Position numbers and translations under genes: made by a program. Positions 16,356 through 23,761 of a DNA stretch of 53,270 nt are shown here, one piece after another. Origin of the DNA: Bacteroidales bacterium (lineage in GTDB: Bacteria; Bacteroidota; Bacteroidia; Bacteroidales; ML635J-15); NCBI GenBank assembly GCA_027858835.1, contig JAQIBY010000013.1:1-53270 (forward strand), given 5' to 3'. Under the pieces are notes generated by a model. That model was not told the DNA's origin. It worked only from the letters and a program-made list of their open reading frames with translations, and made no database searches. How positions within the stretch are numbered: the stretch's first letter is position 1; every line of letters begins with the position of its first letter.

Positions 16356-17010
16356 ACTTTATTTCTCACGGATTAAACGCCTCACTAGTGTTAATAAACA
16401 AAAAACCAATTAGTTAAGATTTCTGTCAGATTGAATTTATATTACAAATTCAACTTATTTTCACTATGCTTTCTTTCAGTTTACAAAACTACACTAATTT
16501 AATGAATTGGGAAATTTTGCATCAAGTACAAATGTGTTTTCACTAAAAAAGTCTTACTGTAAACTTTGTGGGAGAAAATGAAAACATAGCAAATATCTTG
16601 GTTTGCGAAACACGGCTTCTTTGTCCTGTTTCAAACGGATATGCAGAACTTCTGAGTTGTACCGAGGAGAGTCGCAAAGATGCAGATTTTTTCCTTAGCG
16701 GTTCTCTGCGCTTCTTATGCGAAACTCTGCGTTACTAATTTATCAACTCAATCATTAACTGCATCTCGTTTAGTTAAAAATAATCCAAAATAATCCCTAT
16801 TCTTAAAAATATGACGTTTTTCAATCTAACGGTATAGAAGTAAGGTTTTTTTGACCTTCACCATCTTGTTAACATCGTAAAATCAAGCAAATTGTTAATA
16901 AGCTAAATAGCCGCATTATCGACTTGAATTACCAAAGAATATGCAGGGATTTATTTGTTAATATACTGTTGATAATCAAGTGAATTCATTGTGAATTTAA
17001 AAAGGCTATA
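16356..17010. other. Gene-free region with a degenerate repeat
   Basis: No coding frame with protein-like composition on either strand. The interval is upstream of both prfC (minus) and the candidate ncRNA (plus). The part 16640-16740 looks like a decayed dispersed repeat (see that entry). The rest is AT-rich and I see nothing else in it. Confidence 0.5.
16640..16740. repeat. Decayed dispersed repeat ('ctctgcg' type)
   Basis: Contains GAGGAGAGTCG (16664-16674), an 11-mer also present at 9465-9475 in the S23 element, followed by a run of related pieces such as agcggttctctgcg and gaaactctgcgtta. Such 'tctgcg' arrays are familiar to me as flanks of S23 and GxxExxY genes in Bacteroidota. No gene remains beside it here. 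Confidence 0.4.
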
Positions 17011-17014
17011 AAAC

Positions 17015-17046
17015 TTGACAAAGGGGGTGTCAATCATGTATATTTG
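17015..17046 (+). promoter_or_regulatory. Bacteroidota-type promoter with embedded dyad, upstream of the candidate ncRNA
   Basis: TTG (17015-17017), 21 nt, then TATATTTG (17039-17046), a perfect TAnnTTTG. Transcription should start near 17052. An inverted repeat TTGACA (17015-17020) / TGTCAA (17028-17033) covers the -33 region, which could be an operator. Confidence 0.65.
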
Positions 17047-17051
17047 AAACA

Positions 17052-17525
17052 CAGGTTAGAGATAAAGCCTGCTGAAATGGTTCAAATGTTTTGAAGAATC
17101 TTTTCTACGGATAAGAGAGTTCAAAGCAGGATTTCAGGAAACATTCCGGTGCGAACCGAAATGATAACAAGAAAACCCACCATGAAAGCCTGGTGACAAA
17201 CCAAAAGCAGAGATGCTGATGGTGAGCGCTCCGAGATGGAAACAACAAGGTGAAATCCCTTTGAATTGAAATCCGGCATTCAGGAAGCAAAGCAGAAATC
17301 TTAGGATGACTGTGGAGAAAAAGCTTAAAACTGAGCAATCAGTAAGAGCGAATGAATGAAAAATCCGAAAATGAGCTTAGTGCTCAGGACGGAAACGCTG
17401 ACTCAAAAGAATTCTGAAACAAGAATTTGAGAGGAAAGAAGGCAGAACTGTAAATCTGGCAGAATGTGGAGCTACGGCAAAGTATTTCTGGAGGGAACAT
17501 CAACATGGTGTTCCCTTTACTGTTT
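17052..17525 (+). ncRNA. Candidate long structured non-coding RNA, family unknown
   Basis: About 475 nt between a good promoter and a terminator-like hairpin, with no protein-like frame. Local hairpins include three with GNRA tetraloops: CGGT-GCGA-ACCG (17147-17158), AGCA-GAGA-TGCT (17206-17217) and ACTGA-GCAA-TCAGT (17330-17343). Others are TTCAAA/TTTGAA (17081-17095), CACCA/TGGTG (17178-17195), TGAGC/GCTCA (17372-17386) inside TCCG/CGGA (17364-17393), and CTCAA+ATTCT/AGAAT+TTGAG (17402-17431). Longer-range pairs include CCTGCT/AGCAGG (17068-17073 with 17125-17130) and GGATTTCA (17129-17136) with either of two TGAAATCC copies (17251-17258, 17267-17274). Unpaired stretches are A/G-rich on the plus strand, as in large RNAs. 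I do not see RNase P, tmRNA or SRP signatures. No downstream gene on this strand, so it is not a riboswitch leader. Confidence 0.6.
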
Positions 17526-17527
17526 TT
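17493..17527 (+). terminator. Terminator-like hairpin at the 3' end of the candidate ncRNA
   Basis: Ten-pair stem GGGAACATCA / TGGTGTTCCC (one G-T pair) with an ACA loop, followed by tttactgttttt. The interrupted T-tract makes it a moderate terminator. It also lies beyond the 3' end of the convergent minus-strand gene ending at 17585. Confidence 0.6.
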
Positions 17528-17584
17528 ATGAGGTGGTAGGTTTTGGATCAAGCAAACTGTCTGTGAATTCACACCCAAAAATCC

Positions 17585-18361
17585 TCAAGAAACCGCATTC
17601 GCCTTTTTAGCGACATAAAGAATTTCCCCTTTCGGAAGTCGGTATCGGTCAATTTCCTCATCGGAAAATTCATCAATAAATCGATTTTCATCTACATCAA
17701 ACCCTGCTGATGCGAGCCGCTTGCCGTAATCTAATCCGTGCCAACGCACATGATCATATTGTCCGAAAATTCGTTCGCGTTCTTTGGGGTCAATTATGCT
17801 GAGATCTTCATGTGTTTCTTTGTAAGTGTAATTAATCGGAACCTGCAATAAAGCCCAGCCACCGGGTTTCAACACCCGTAAGACTTCTTGCATTGCCTTG
17901 ATATCACTTTCAACATGCTCCATGACATGATTGCAAATCACTACATCAAAACGATTATCCTCGAAAGGAATATCCATGATGTCCATTTTTACATCCGCAA
18001 TCGGACTCAATAAATCGCCAGTGGTGTAATCCAGATTTTCCAATTTCTTAAATCGCTCTAAAAACGGCTGTTCCGGAGCAACATGCAGCAATTTATTCGG
18101 GGCAGTAAACAAATCAGTTCTATGCTCAAAATAAAGCCACATTAATCGATGTCTTTCCAGCGATAAACACTTGGGACATAGTCGGTTTTCGGCGCCTTTG
18201 TTTCCATAAGGCAACATTTTGCGGAATTCACCCCCACAAATCGGACAGCTATGATTTTTCCCTTTATAAAACGGCAAAATCAGCCATCGAAAAATATATG
18301 ACATTCTAATTAGCCAAGGTCTCGGGATATGTCGAACTAAAAATCGTATAAACTTTCGCAT
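17585..18361 (-). CDS. SAM-dependent methyltransferase with N-terminal zinc ribbon
   Basis: 258 residues. Residues about 38-65 hold two CxxC pairs (CPICGGEFRKMLPYGNKG then CPKC), a likely zinc ribbon. The second half is a class I methyltransferase: LLHVAPEQPF, then DIMDIPFEDNRFDVVICNHV followed by MEHV and EVLRVLKPGGWALLQVP. The family is close to methyltransferase type 11 proteins often found in surface-polysaccharide regions. Substrate unknown. A basic, hydrophobic N-terminus (residues 1-33) may contact the membrane. Confidence 0.82.
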   Translation of the reverse strand: MRKFIRFLVRHIPRPWLIRMSYIFRWLILPFYKGKNHSCPICGGEFRKMLPYGNKGAENRLCPKCLSLERHRLMWLYFEHRTDLFTAPNKLLHVAPEQPFLERFKKLENLDYTTGDLLSPIADVKMDIMDIPFEDNRFDVVICNHVMEHVESDIKAMQEVLRVLKPGGWALLQVPINYTYKETHEDLSIIDPKERERIFGQYDHVRWHGLDYGKRLASAGFDVDENRFIDEFSDEEIDRYRLPKGEILYVAKKANAVS

Positions 18362-18497
18362 GTATCAAATTTTATCATCACAAACACAACGACCCGTCTG
18401 CCAATTTTATTTGATTAAAAGGCGGGCAGGCAAGCATCAAAGATACATTGAAATTTTTATCTGAACGATATATTTTAGAAATATCCGTGCAAAACCT

Positions 18498-19763
18498 TCA
18501 TCGACGTGAGTTGCCTCCGCGCTTGGGTCTTGATTCTTTTTTCCGACGGTTAGCAAAAAACTCCTGTTTCTTCTTGATTTTCTCCTTTTCAAACAGCTTT
18601 TTCTCAGCGTTTGTCATGGGTTTTTCAGTTTGCGGATACGGATGTTCAGAAACTACCGGGATGGTAATTTTTATTAATTGCTCAATCTCTTTAATAAAAC
18701 TATTTTCTTCAGGTTCACAAAGTGATATAGCATTCCCGAGTTCTCCTGCCCTACCGGAACGCCCAATGCGATGCACATACGTCTCCGCAATATTAGGAAT
18801 ATCGTAATTTATGACATATTGTAATTTATCAATGTCAATACCACGAGCCGCTATATCGGTAGCAACAAGCACACGAATTTCACCTGCTTTAAACTGACTT
18901 AAAGCTTTCTGACGCTGATTTTGGCTTTTGTTTCCATGAATTGCAGCTGCTTTTATTTTTTGCTTGCTAAGATTTTTGGCAATCCGGTCTGCACCATGCT
19001 TTGTCCTGGCAAAAAGTAAAACCTGATCCATATCATCATTCTTTAAAACATGAATCAATAGGTCTGGTTTGTCAGACTTATTCGTGTAATACAGTTTCTG
19101 TTGCAGAGTTTCAGCGGCAGATGACACGGGACTAACCATGATTTTTTTCGGTTGTTTCAGAATTTTACGTGACAAATCCACAATATTCGACGGCATGGTA
19201 GCCGAGAAAAATAAAGACTGGCGTTTTGCAGGTAAAAGCGCAATAATTTTCCGGATATCATGAATAAAACCCATATCCAGCATACGATCTGCTTCATCAA
19301 GCACAAAGTACTCAATATCTTTTAAGCGGATATAACCTTGTTGAATTAAATCCAACAAACGACCAGGAGTTGCGATTAGCACATCAACACCCTGTTTTAC
19401 TGCATTGACTTGTTTGCCTTGCGGAACACCGCCAAAAACGACGGTATTGCGGATACCAGTATAGCGTCCGTAATTTGTAAAACTTTCGCCGATTTGTATT
19501 GCTAACTCACGAGTCGGAGTAACAATTAAGGCTTTTATTTTTTTCGATTGATGCGCATTTCGCGAATCTTCGTACAAATGTTGAAGGATTGGAATAGCAA
19601 ATGCCGCGGTTTTCCCTGTACCAGTTTGCGCACTGCCCATCACGTCGTGACGAGCTAAAATAATTGGAATTGCTTTTTCCTGAATTGCTGTGGGTTCAAT
19701 ATAATGTTCGTCGTCGAGAGCATCTAATATTGGTGGGATAATTTTGAGATCTTTAAATTGCAT
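18498..19763 (-). CDS. DEAD-box ATP-dependent RNA helicase (RhlE-like)
   Basis: About 421 residues from the ATG at 19761-19763; an upstream in-frame start near 19868 would add 35 residues unlike the family. Motifs in order: Q motif region (ILDALDDEHYIEPTAIQEKA), Walker A AQTGTGKT, PTRELAIQ, TPGRLLD, VLDEADRMLDMGF, SAT, ATDIAARGIDI, HRIGRSGRAG. The basic C-terminus (KKKQEFFANRRKKESRPKRG) is an RNA-binding tail as in RhlE. Probably acts in RNA decay, ribosome assembly or cold response. Confidence 0.93.
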   Translation of the reverse strand: MQFKDLKIIPPILDALDDEHYIEPTAIQEKAIPIILARHDVMGSAQTGTGKTAAFAIPILQHLYEDSRNAHQSKKIKALIVTPTRELAIQIGESFTNYGRYTGIRNTVVFGGVPQGKQVNAVKQGVDVLIATPGRLLDLIQQGYIRLKDIEYFVLDEADRMLDMGFIHDIRKIIALLPAKRQSLFFSATMPSNIVDLSRKILKQPKKIMVSPVSSAAETLQQKLYYTNKSDKPDLLIHVLKNDDMDQVLLFARTKHGADRIAKNLSKQKIKAAAIHGNKSQNQRQKALSQFKAGEIRVLVATDIAARGIDIDKLQYVINYDIPNIAETYVHRIGRSGRAGELGNAISLCEPEENSFIKEIEQLIKITIPVVSEHPYPQTEKPMTNAEKKLFEKEKIKKKQEFFANRRKKESRPKRGGNSRR

Positions 19764-20040
19764 GTTGTAAATAATAAATTCCCGTTTTATTTTTTGTGGG
19801 AATCCTCCAAAAGTGGAGTGGTAAATAAATTGGGACAAATGTACGCATAATAAAGGGCAATCCCGCATTTATTCATAAACATCGCAAACAGTTTGCTGTC
19901 AATACGACACAGCGACAATTCAAAAATTGCGACTTGGCCTCTCATCGGTTTTATCGGGTAAAAACGTCAGATAATATCGGGGGTTGTGTTTTTTTTTGAG
20001 ATGTATCATCCCTAAAAAAGAATAACAACAAAGCGATTCC

Positions 20041-20631
20041 TTAAAAATCAACAGAAACAAATTCCGCTTCAGCTTTAATTTCCGTTTCCATGGCAATAAC
20101 TTGATAATTCTTAAAGCAGATGCTCACATCCATCATTTCACCACCCTCTAATTTTTTCACGTTTTCTTCACCAAGTGCATTATGAAAAGCATCAGTATTG
20201 GTGAAAGTCGTCCACATGTACAGAGGCTTTTGCATCTCATCTATAACAATTTGTGCTTTATCCCGAGTTACTTCATTTGGGGTGAAATCTATGCCATCAG
20301 CCATGCCGAGGCTAAGTTTTCCGTCGAAACAGAAATCACCCTTCAACATAAATCCAAATACAAATTTCTCCTGATAATCAACAGATTTTACTTCATGACC
20401 CAAAATAATATCGCCAAGTTCAATTTTAGCAGGATTTATTTTTACCGGTGCGATAGAAGTTTCACTGACAGGTCCCTCCTGCGTATCCGTTTCAACAGTC
20501 TTATTTTGAGTATCACTCGTATTCTGTTCCGTATTTTCAGATATTTCAGTTTTATTTGACTGATTGTTCTGACATGATGAAATGAGACCAAACAGCAGAC
20601 CGATAATCAATAAAGGCAATAATGACTTCAT
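20041..20631 (-). CDS. Unknown lipoprotein
   Basis: 196 residues with a lipoprotein signal peptide (MKSLLPLLIIGLLFGLISS then Cys) and a low-complexity Asn/Ser/Thr/Glu linker (about 22-62). The folded domain (about 66-196) includes KIELGDIILGHEVKSVDYQE and two Cys (GDFCFDG, SICFKN). I do not recognise the family. It stands alone between the helicase gene and a divergent transporter. Confidence 0.7.
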   Translation of the reverse strand: MKSLLPLLIIGLLFGLISSCQNNQSNKTEISENTEQNTSDTQNKTVETDTQEGPVSETSIAPVKINPAKIELGDIILGHEVKSVDYQEKFVFGFMLKGDFCFDGKLSLGMADGIDFTPNEVTRDKAQIVIDEMQKPLYMWTTFTNTDAFHNALGEENVKKLEGGEMMDVSICFKNYQVIAMETEIKAEAEFVSVDF

Positions 20632-20818
20632 AGCAAACTAGTTTTAATTAGTTTGTAAACATACGAAAAAAACAAGTAGAAATCGAAACGATTATTTTGA
20701 ACTTTTTCTAAAAAAAACAGTTATCTTCACAATTCATTTCCCACAAAATTAAGGGAGTATTTGTTGAGTTTGACAAGGAAATTTATATAATTATCCGGCA
20801 CTCAGTAGTGTATTTTAC

Positions 20819-22042
20819 ATGGAAAAATTGAGTAAGCACATATCAACTCGTAATTTTAATGCCTTTGTCTGGCATGCGAGCTTTCTGGCAATTGCCAAAA
20901 ACTTCATGGATGTTGATACCATCATTCCGTCCATGCTGATAAAATCCGGCGGAACAAATTTCCAGCTGGGGTTGCTTACTGCAATAATGGTTGGAGGCGC
21001 AAGATTTTCGCAAATTCTGTTTATCGCACCAATTTCAGGCGCACAACGTAAAAAACCATTGCTTTTGGGAGCCATTAATCTACGGATTCTCACATTATTC
21101 GGCATGGCACTTTTGTTTGCGTTTTCCGGAAATTTATCTGGAGAATTGATTATTCCGCTTATTTTTATCATCATCACAATTTTCTCATTTTCAGGAGCAT
21201 TTGCCAATATACCTTACACAGATATCCTCGGAAAATCCGTACTTCCGGCACGGAGAAAGCAATTTTTCTCATTGCGCACAATCATTAGCAGCGCAGGAAT
21301 TTTTGCATCTGCCTTTTTAGTTCGCGAAATACTGAAAAGCAACGAATACCCTGGAAATTACACCAAAGTTTTCGCTTACGCGGGACTTTTTCTCGGCATT
21401 GCTTCATTGGGATTTTGGCGTGTTAAAGAATTCATCCCGGAAGGGTTCAAATCCGTTCGCATAGGTATCAAATCAATTATCCCGACAATAAAATCCAATC
21501 AACGATTAAAATGGTATTTACTAAGTATCAATACTTTAGGAATAGGCTACGGAATGTTGCCGTTCATCCTGCTTTATGCAAACCATAACCACATGCTGGA
21601 TTCAGCAAACGGAGTCGGCAATTTATTGCTAGCAAAAACGCTGGGAGTGATTGTGTCGGGTATCTGGTTATACTTTCGAAACGACAAAGCTAAATATCAT
21701 CAAATGATGATGTTAATGATTGGCTTAGGAATCAGCTTTTCGCTGCTAGTGCTTTTCTTTCCGACTGCAGGACTCGCTTATTTAATAAGTTTTTTCATTG
21801 GAGGCATATTTTTAAGCCTATATCAAATTGTAATTAACGGCGTATTGCTTGAAATAAGCGACATTAAAAACCGCAGCCTATTTACCGGAATTTCCGGTGC
21901 TGGTAGCATTTTACCTGTTATTTTTCCCTTATTCGGCGGGGTGTTGATTTCACTCATCGGATTTTACGGATTTTTTGCGTTATTTATTATCCTAATTGGG
22001 CTATCATTCTTTTTTATTCGAAAACTAAACTGTCAAAATTAA
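20819..22042 (+). CDS. MFS-like multi-pass transporter
   Basis: 407 residues with about 12 membrane segments, arranged as two halves with a cytoplasmic loop near residue 210. The N-terminus has NFMDVDTIIPSMLIKSGGTN and a later FSGAFANIPYTDILGKSVLP motif, which resembles the MFS_1 group of uncharacterised Bacteroidota exporters. No substrate can be named. The following gene begins 2 nt after its stop, so the two are probably co-transcribed. A possible promoter with TTTG near 20694 and TATCTTCA near 20720 gives a long leader; weak evidence. Confidence 0.8.
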   Translation: MEKLSKHISTRNFNAFVWHASFLAIAKNFMDVDTIIPSMLIKSGGTNFQLGLLTAIMVGGARFSQILFIAPISGAQRKKPLLLGAINLRILTLFGMALLFAFSGNLSGELIIPLIFIIITIFSFSGAFANIPYTDILGKSVLPARRKQFFSLRTIISSAGIFASAFLVREILKSNEYPGNYTKVFAYAGLFLGIASLGFWRVKEFIPEGFKSVRIGIKSIIPTIKSNQRLKWYLLSINTLGIGYGMLPFILLYANHNHMLDSANGVGNLLLAKTLGVIVSGIWLYFRNDKAKYHQMMMLMIGLGISFSLLVLFFPTAGLAYLISFFIGGIFLSLYQIVINGVLLEISDIKNRSLFTGISGAGSILPVIFPLFGGVLISLIGFYGFFALFIILIGLSFFFIRKLNCQN

Positions 22043-22043
22043 T

Positions 22044-22454
22044 ATGAAAGTACTATTTTTATACTGCGAGGATTTTTCTTATGAAGCAACGATTAAGACA
22101 TTGGATTTTGTCCCTGAAGCGAGTGGCAAAAAAAGTTTTCAAAATGTACAAACAGCCTTCATTCATGTTGAAGATGGAGACGAGGAAAACGAAGCCTCCT
22201 TGTTTAAGAAGGTAGTAAAACAGCTCAAATGGATATTGAAGAAGAATGAAACCAATCAGCTGATTATCCATTCCTTTGCGCATTTGGCGGAAACTAAAGG
22301 CGATCCGAAATTCACTTATGAGTTTCTGAATAAATTGGAAAAACGCATGGCGGATTCAGGGTTTGAAACCCATCAAACTCCCTTCGGACACTTTTTAAAT
22401 TTGCATATGGATGCTCCCGGCTTTTCACTGGCAAGGGTTTTCAAAAGTTTTTAA
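22044..22454 (+). CDS. Free-standing archaeal-type threonyl-tRNA synthetase editing domain
   Basis: 136 residues that match the N-terminal editing domain of archaeal ThrRS (a DTD-like fold that hydrolyses Ser-tRNA-Thr). Evidence is the start MKVLFLYCEDFSYEA, the strand-loop LIIHSFAHLAETKGDP (archaeal pattern 'vliPfaHLs'), the helix with LEKRMADSGFETH, and the final PFGHFLNLHMDAPGFSLARV. There is no catalytic or anticodon-binding domain, so it would act in trans. Similar single-domain proteins exist in bacteria. Next to it is a decayed TrmO-like gene, another tRNA-related function. Editing activity is inference. Confidence 0.75.
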   Translation: MKVLFLYCEDFSYEATIKTLDFVPEASGKKSFQNVQTAFIHVEDGDEENEASLFKKVVKQLKWILKKNETNQLIIHSFAHLAETKGDPKFTYEFLNKLEKRMADSGFETHQTPFGHFLNLHMDAPGFSLARVFKSF

Positions 22455-22455
22455 A

Positions 22456-23001
22456 ATGAAAAGCTGCTGAACACTGTTGTAATGTTCGGCTTAACAGCTA
22501 TGCTTCAGGCGCAAACAAACAGCTACACTCCCATTGGTCATTTTCACACGCCCTACACAACGAAAACAGGAGCCACGAGACAAGGAAGCCTAAGCCCTGA
22601 CAGAAAGGGATACATTGTTTTGGACAGTATTTATCTGGATGCACTTACCATGCTAGATTGGTTTGAATACATTATTGTGCTGTATCATTTTGATAAAGTC
22701 AGTGGCTGGGAATCCTATGTTCAACCACCGGGCAGCAATCATGCGCATAATTTCGGATTATTCAGCACCCGCATTCCAAAACGTCCCAACCCAATCGGAT
22801 TTACCATTGTAAAATTAGAACGCATTGCCCGAGACACACTTTTTTTGAGCGGAGTTGATGCATTTGACGGCACACCTGTCCTCGACATTAAACTACTTAC
22901 CTTCGATGGACATGATTCACTCTCCGCAAAACGAGCTGATAGAAATTGAATTCGGACATCATGATGAGGATTTCATCAATGACAGTACGTTTTACCGATA
23001 A
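22456..23001 (+). pseudogene. TrmO/TsaA-like gene with two frameshifts and a putative signal peptide
   Basis: The core (about 22482-22900) is TrmO-like: SYTPIGHFHTPYT, then the SAM-binding-type FSTRIPKRPNPIGFTIVKLE and DAFDGTPVLDIK. The ATG at 22456 is one frame off: adding one A to the AAAA after it gives MKKLLNTVVMFGLTAMLQAQ joined to the core, a good signal peptide. At the end, the reading frame shifts by about 22890: after VLDIK the conserved continuation is in another frame (YLPSMDMIHSPQNELIEIEF, then GHHDEDFINDSTFYR and a stop at 22999-23001). So two indels, consistent with decay, or with assembly errors. TrmO methylates N6 of t6A37 in tRNAs; a secreted version would be unexpected. Confidence 0.7.
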
Positions 23002-23220
23002 TAAACGTTTCATTCATCTTCTTGAACTCCCGATACTCTCCCTAAGCGGAGGCATACATACAGAAACGAAAAACTTGAGTAAAAAAATGCGAATGAGGTT
23101 TCAGAAACAACACCATCGGAAATAACTGACTAGTAGCTACATATCCATTTACAACCGCTTACAAACGAATAACAAACGAAAGCAAATAATTAATAACCGA
23201 CTATTTATTCGCTCCTTCTA

Positions 23221-23228
23221 TATGTTTG
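23221..23228 (+). promoter_or_regulatory. -7 promoter element of the SSB gene
   Basis: TATGTTTG matches TAnnTTTG exactly. It lies inside the longer in-frame extension that starts at 23222, which supports starting the protein at the ATG at 23264 instead. I find no clear -33 TTTG. Confidence 0.5.
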
Positions 23229-23263
23229 CAGCAAAATTATGTTTCACTAAAAATTTTAACATT

Positions 23264-23593
23264 ATGGCACGAATTAACAATCAAGTTATGCTAATCGGAA
23301 ATTTGGGAGCAGACCCAATTATTAAAACTTTTGAAAGCGGTCAACGTATGGTACGCATGTCCCTAGCAACCGATGAACGCAAACACAGCCTTCGCGGAGA
23401 AACAAAATCCATGGTCAAATGGCACAATCTGGTTGCTTGGGGCACAACCGCTGACATTGTCAGTAAAATGCTAAAAAAAGGCGGACGCATTGCGCTCGAA
23501 GGCAGAATCAACAATCACAGTTGGGAGGACAAATCCGGACAAAAACACAGAAGTACTGAAATTGTCGTTAGAGATTTTACTTTGCTGCGCTAG
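23264..23593 (+). CDS. Short single-stranded DNA-binding protein (SSB paralogue)
   Basis: 109 residues: MARINNQVMLIGNLGADPII, then MVRMSLATDERK, WHNLVAWGTTADIVSKML, LEGRINNHSWEDKSGQKH, and EIVVRDFTLL. This is one complete OB fold of the bacterial SSB family. It stops right after the fold, without the flexible linker and acidic tip (like DDDIPF) through which the main SSB recruits partners. It is therefore likely a secondary SSB, perhaps in stress or natural transformation, not the housekeeping one. Start choice rests on the -7 element upstream and on the family N-terminus. Confidence 0.88.
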   Translation: MARINNQVMLIGNLGADPIIKTFESGQRMVRMSLATDERKHSLRGETKSMVKWHNLVAWGTTADIVSKMLKKGGRIALEGRINNHSWEDKSGQKHRSTEIVVRDFTLLR

Positions 23594-23605
23594 ATACAAA
23601 AGTAC

Positions 23606-23651
23606 ATAATAGATATAGCACAAACTTTAAAGTTTGTGCTATATCTATTAT
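23606..23651. terminator. Perfect 46-nt palindrome between convergent genes (likely bidirectional terminator)
   Basis: Every position of 23606-23651 is complementary to its partner across the centre at 23628/23629, including the inner AAACTTTAAAGTTT. It lies between the stop of the SSB gene and the convergent T9SS gene. Stem capacity is 23 bp, but neither side has a strong T-tract. Confidence 0.65.
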
Positions 23652-23761
23652 CATTGTAACTTGGTGAAAATATTGTGTGTATTCTAAGCGAAACTACCTA
23701 AAATAAAAAAACCATACCATCGAATGAAAAATCAACTTATTGCTTCAAATTATTTTTTTCA

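Noticed and set aside
17052-17525. RNase P RNA, tmRNA or SRP RNA
   Set aside because: The conserved cores (GAGGAAAGTCC-type P4, the tmRNA TpsiC end, SRP tetraloop domain) are not found.
17105-17578. Two minus-strand frames of 77 and 64 codons
   Set aside because: Composition is not protein-like, no homology is evident, and they are antisense to the structured RNA candidate.
22482-22949. Intact 155-residue TrmO-like protein
   Set aside because: Signal peptide and conserved C-terminus are in other frames, so the frame is a truncated remainder.
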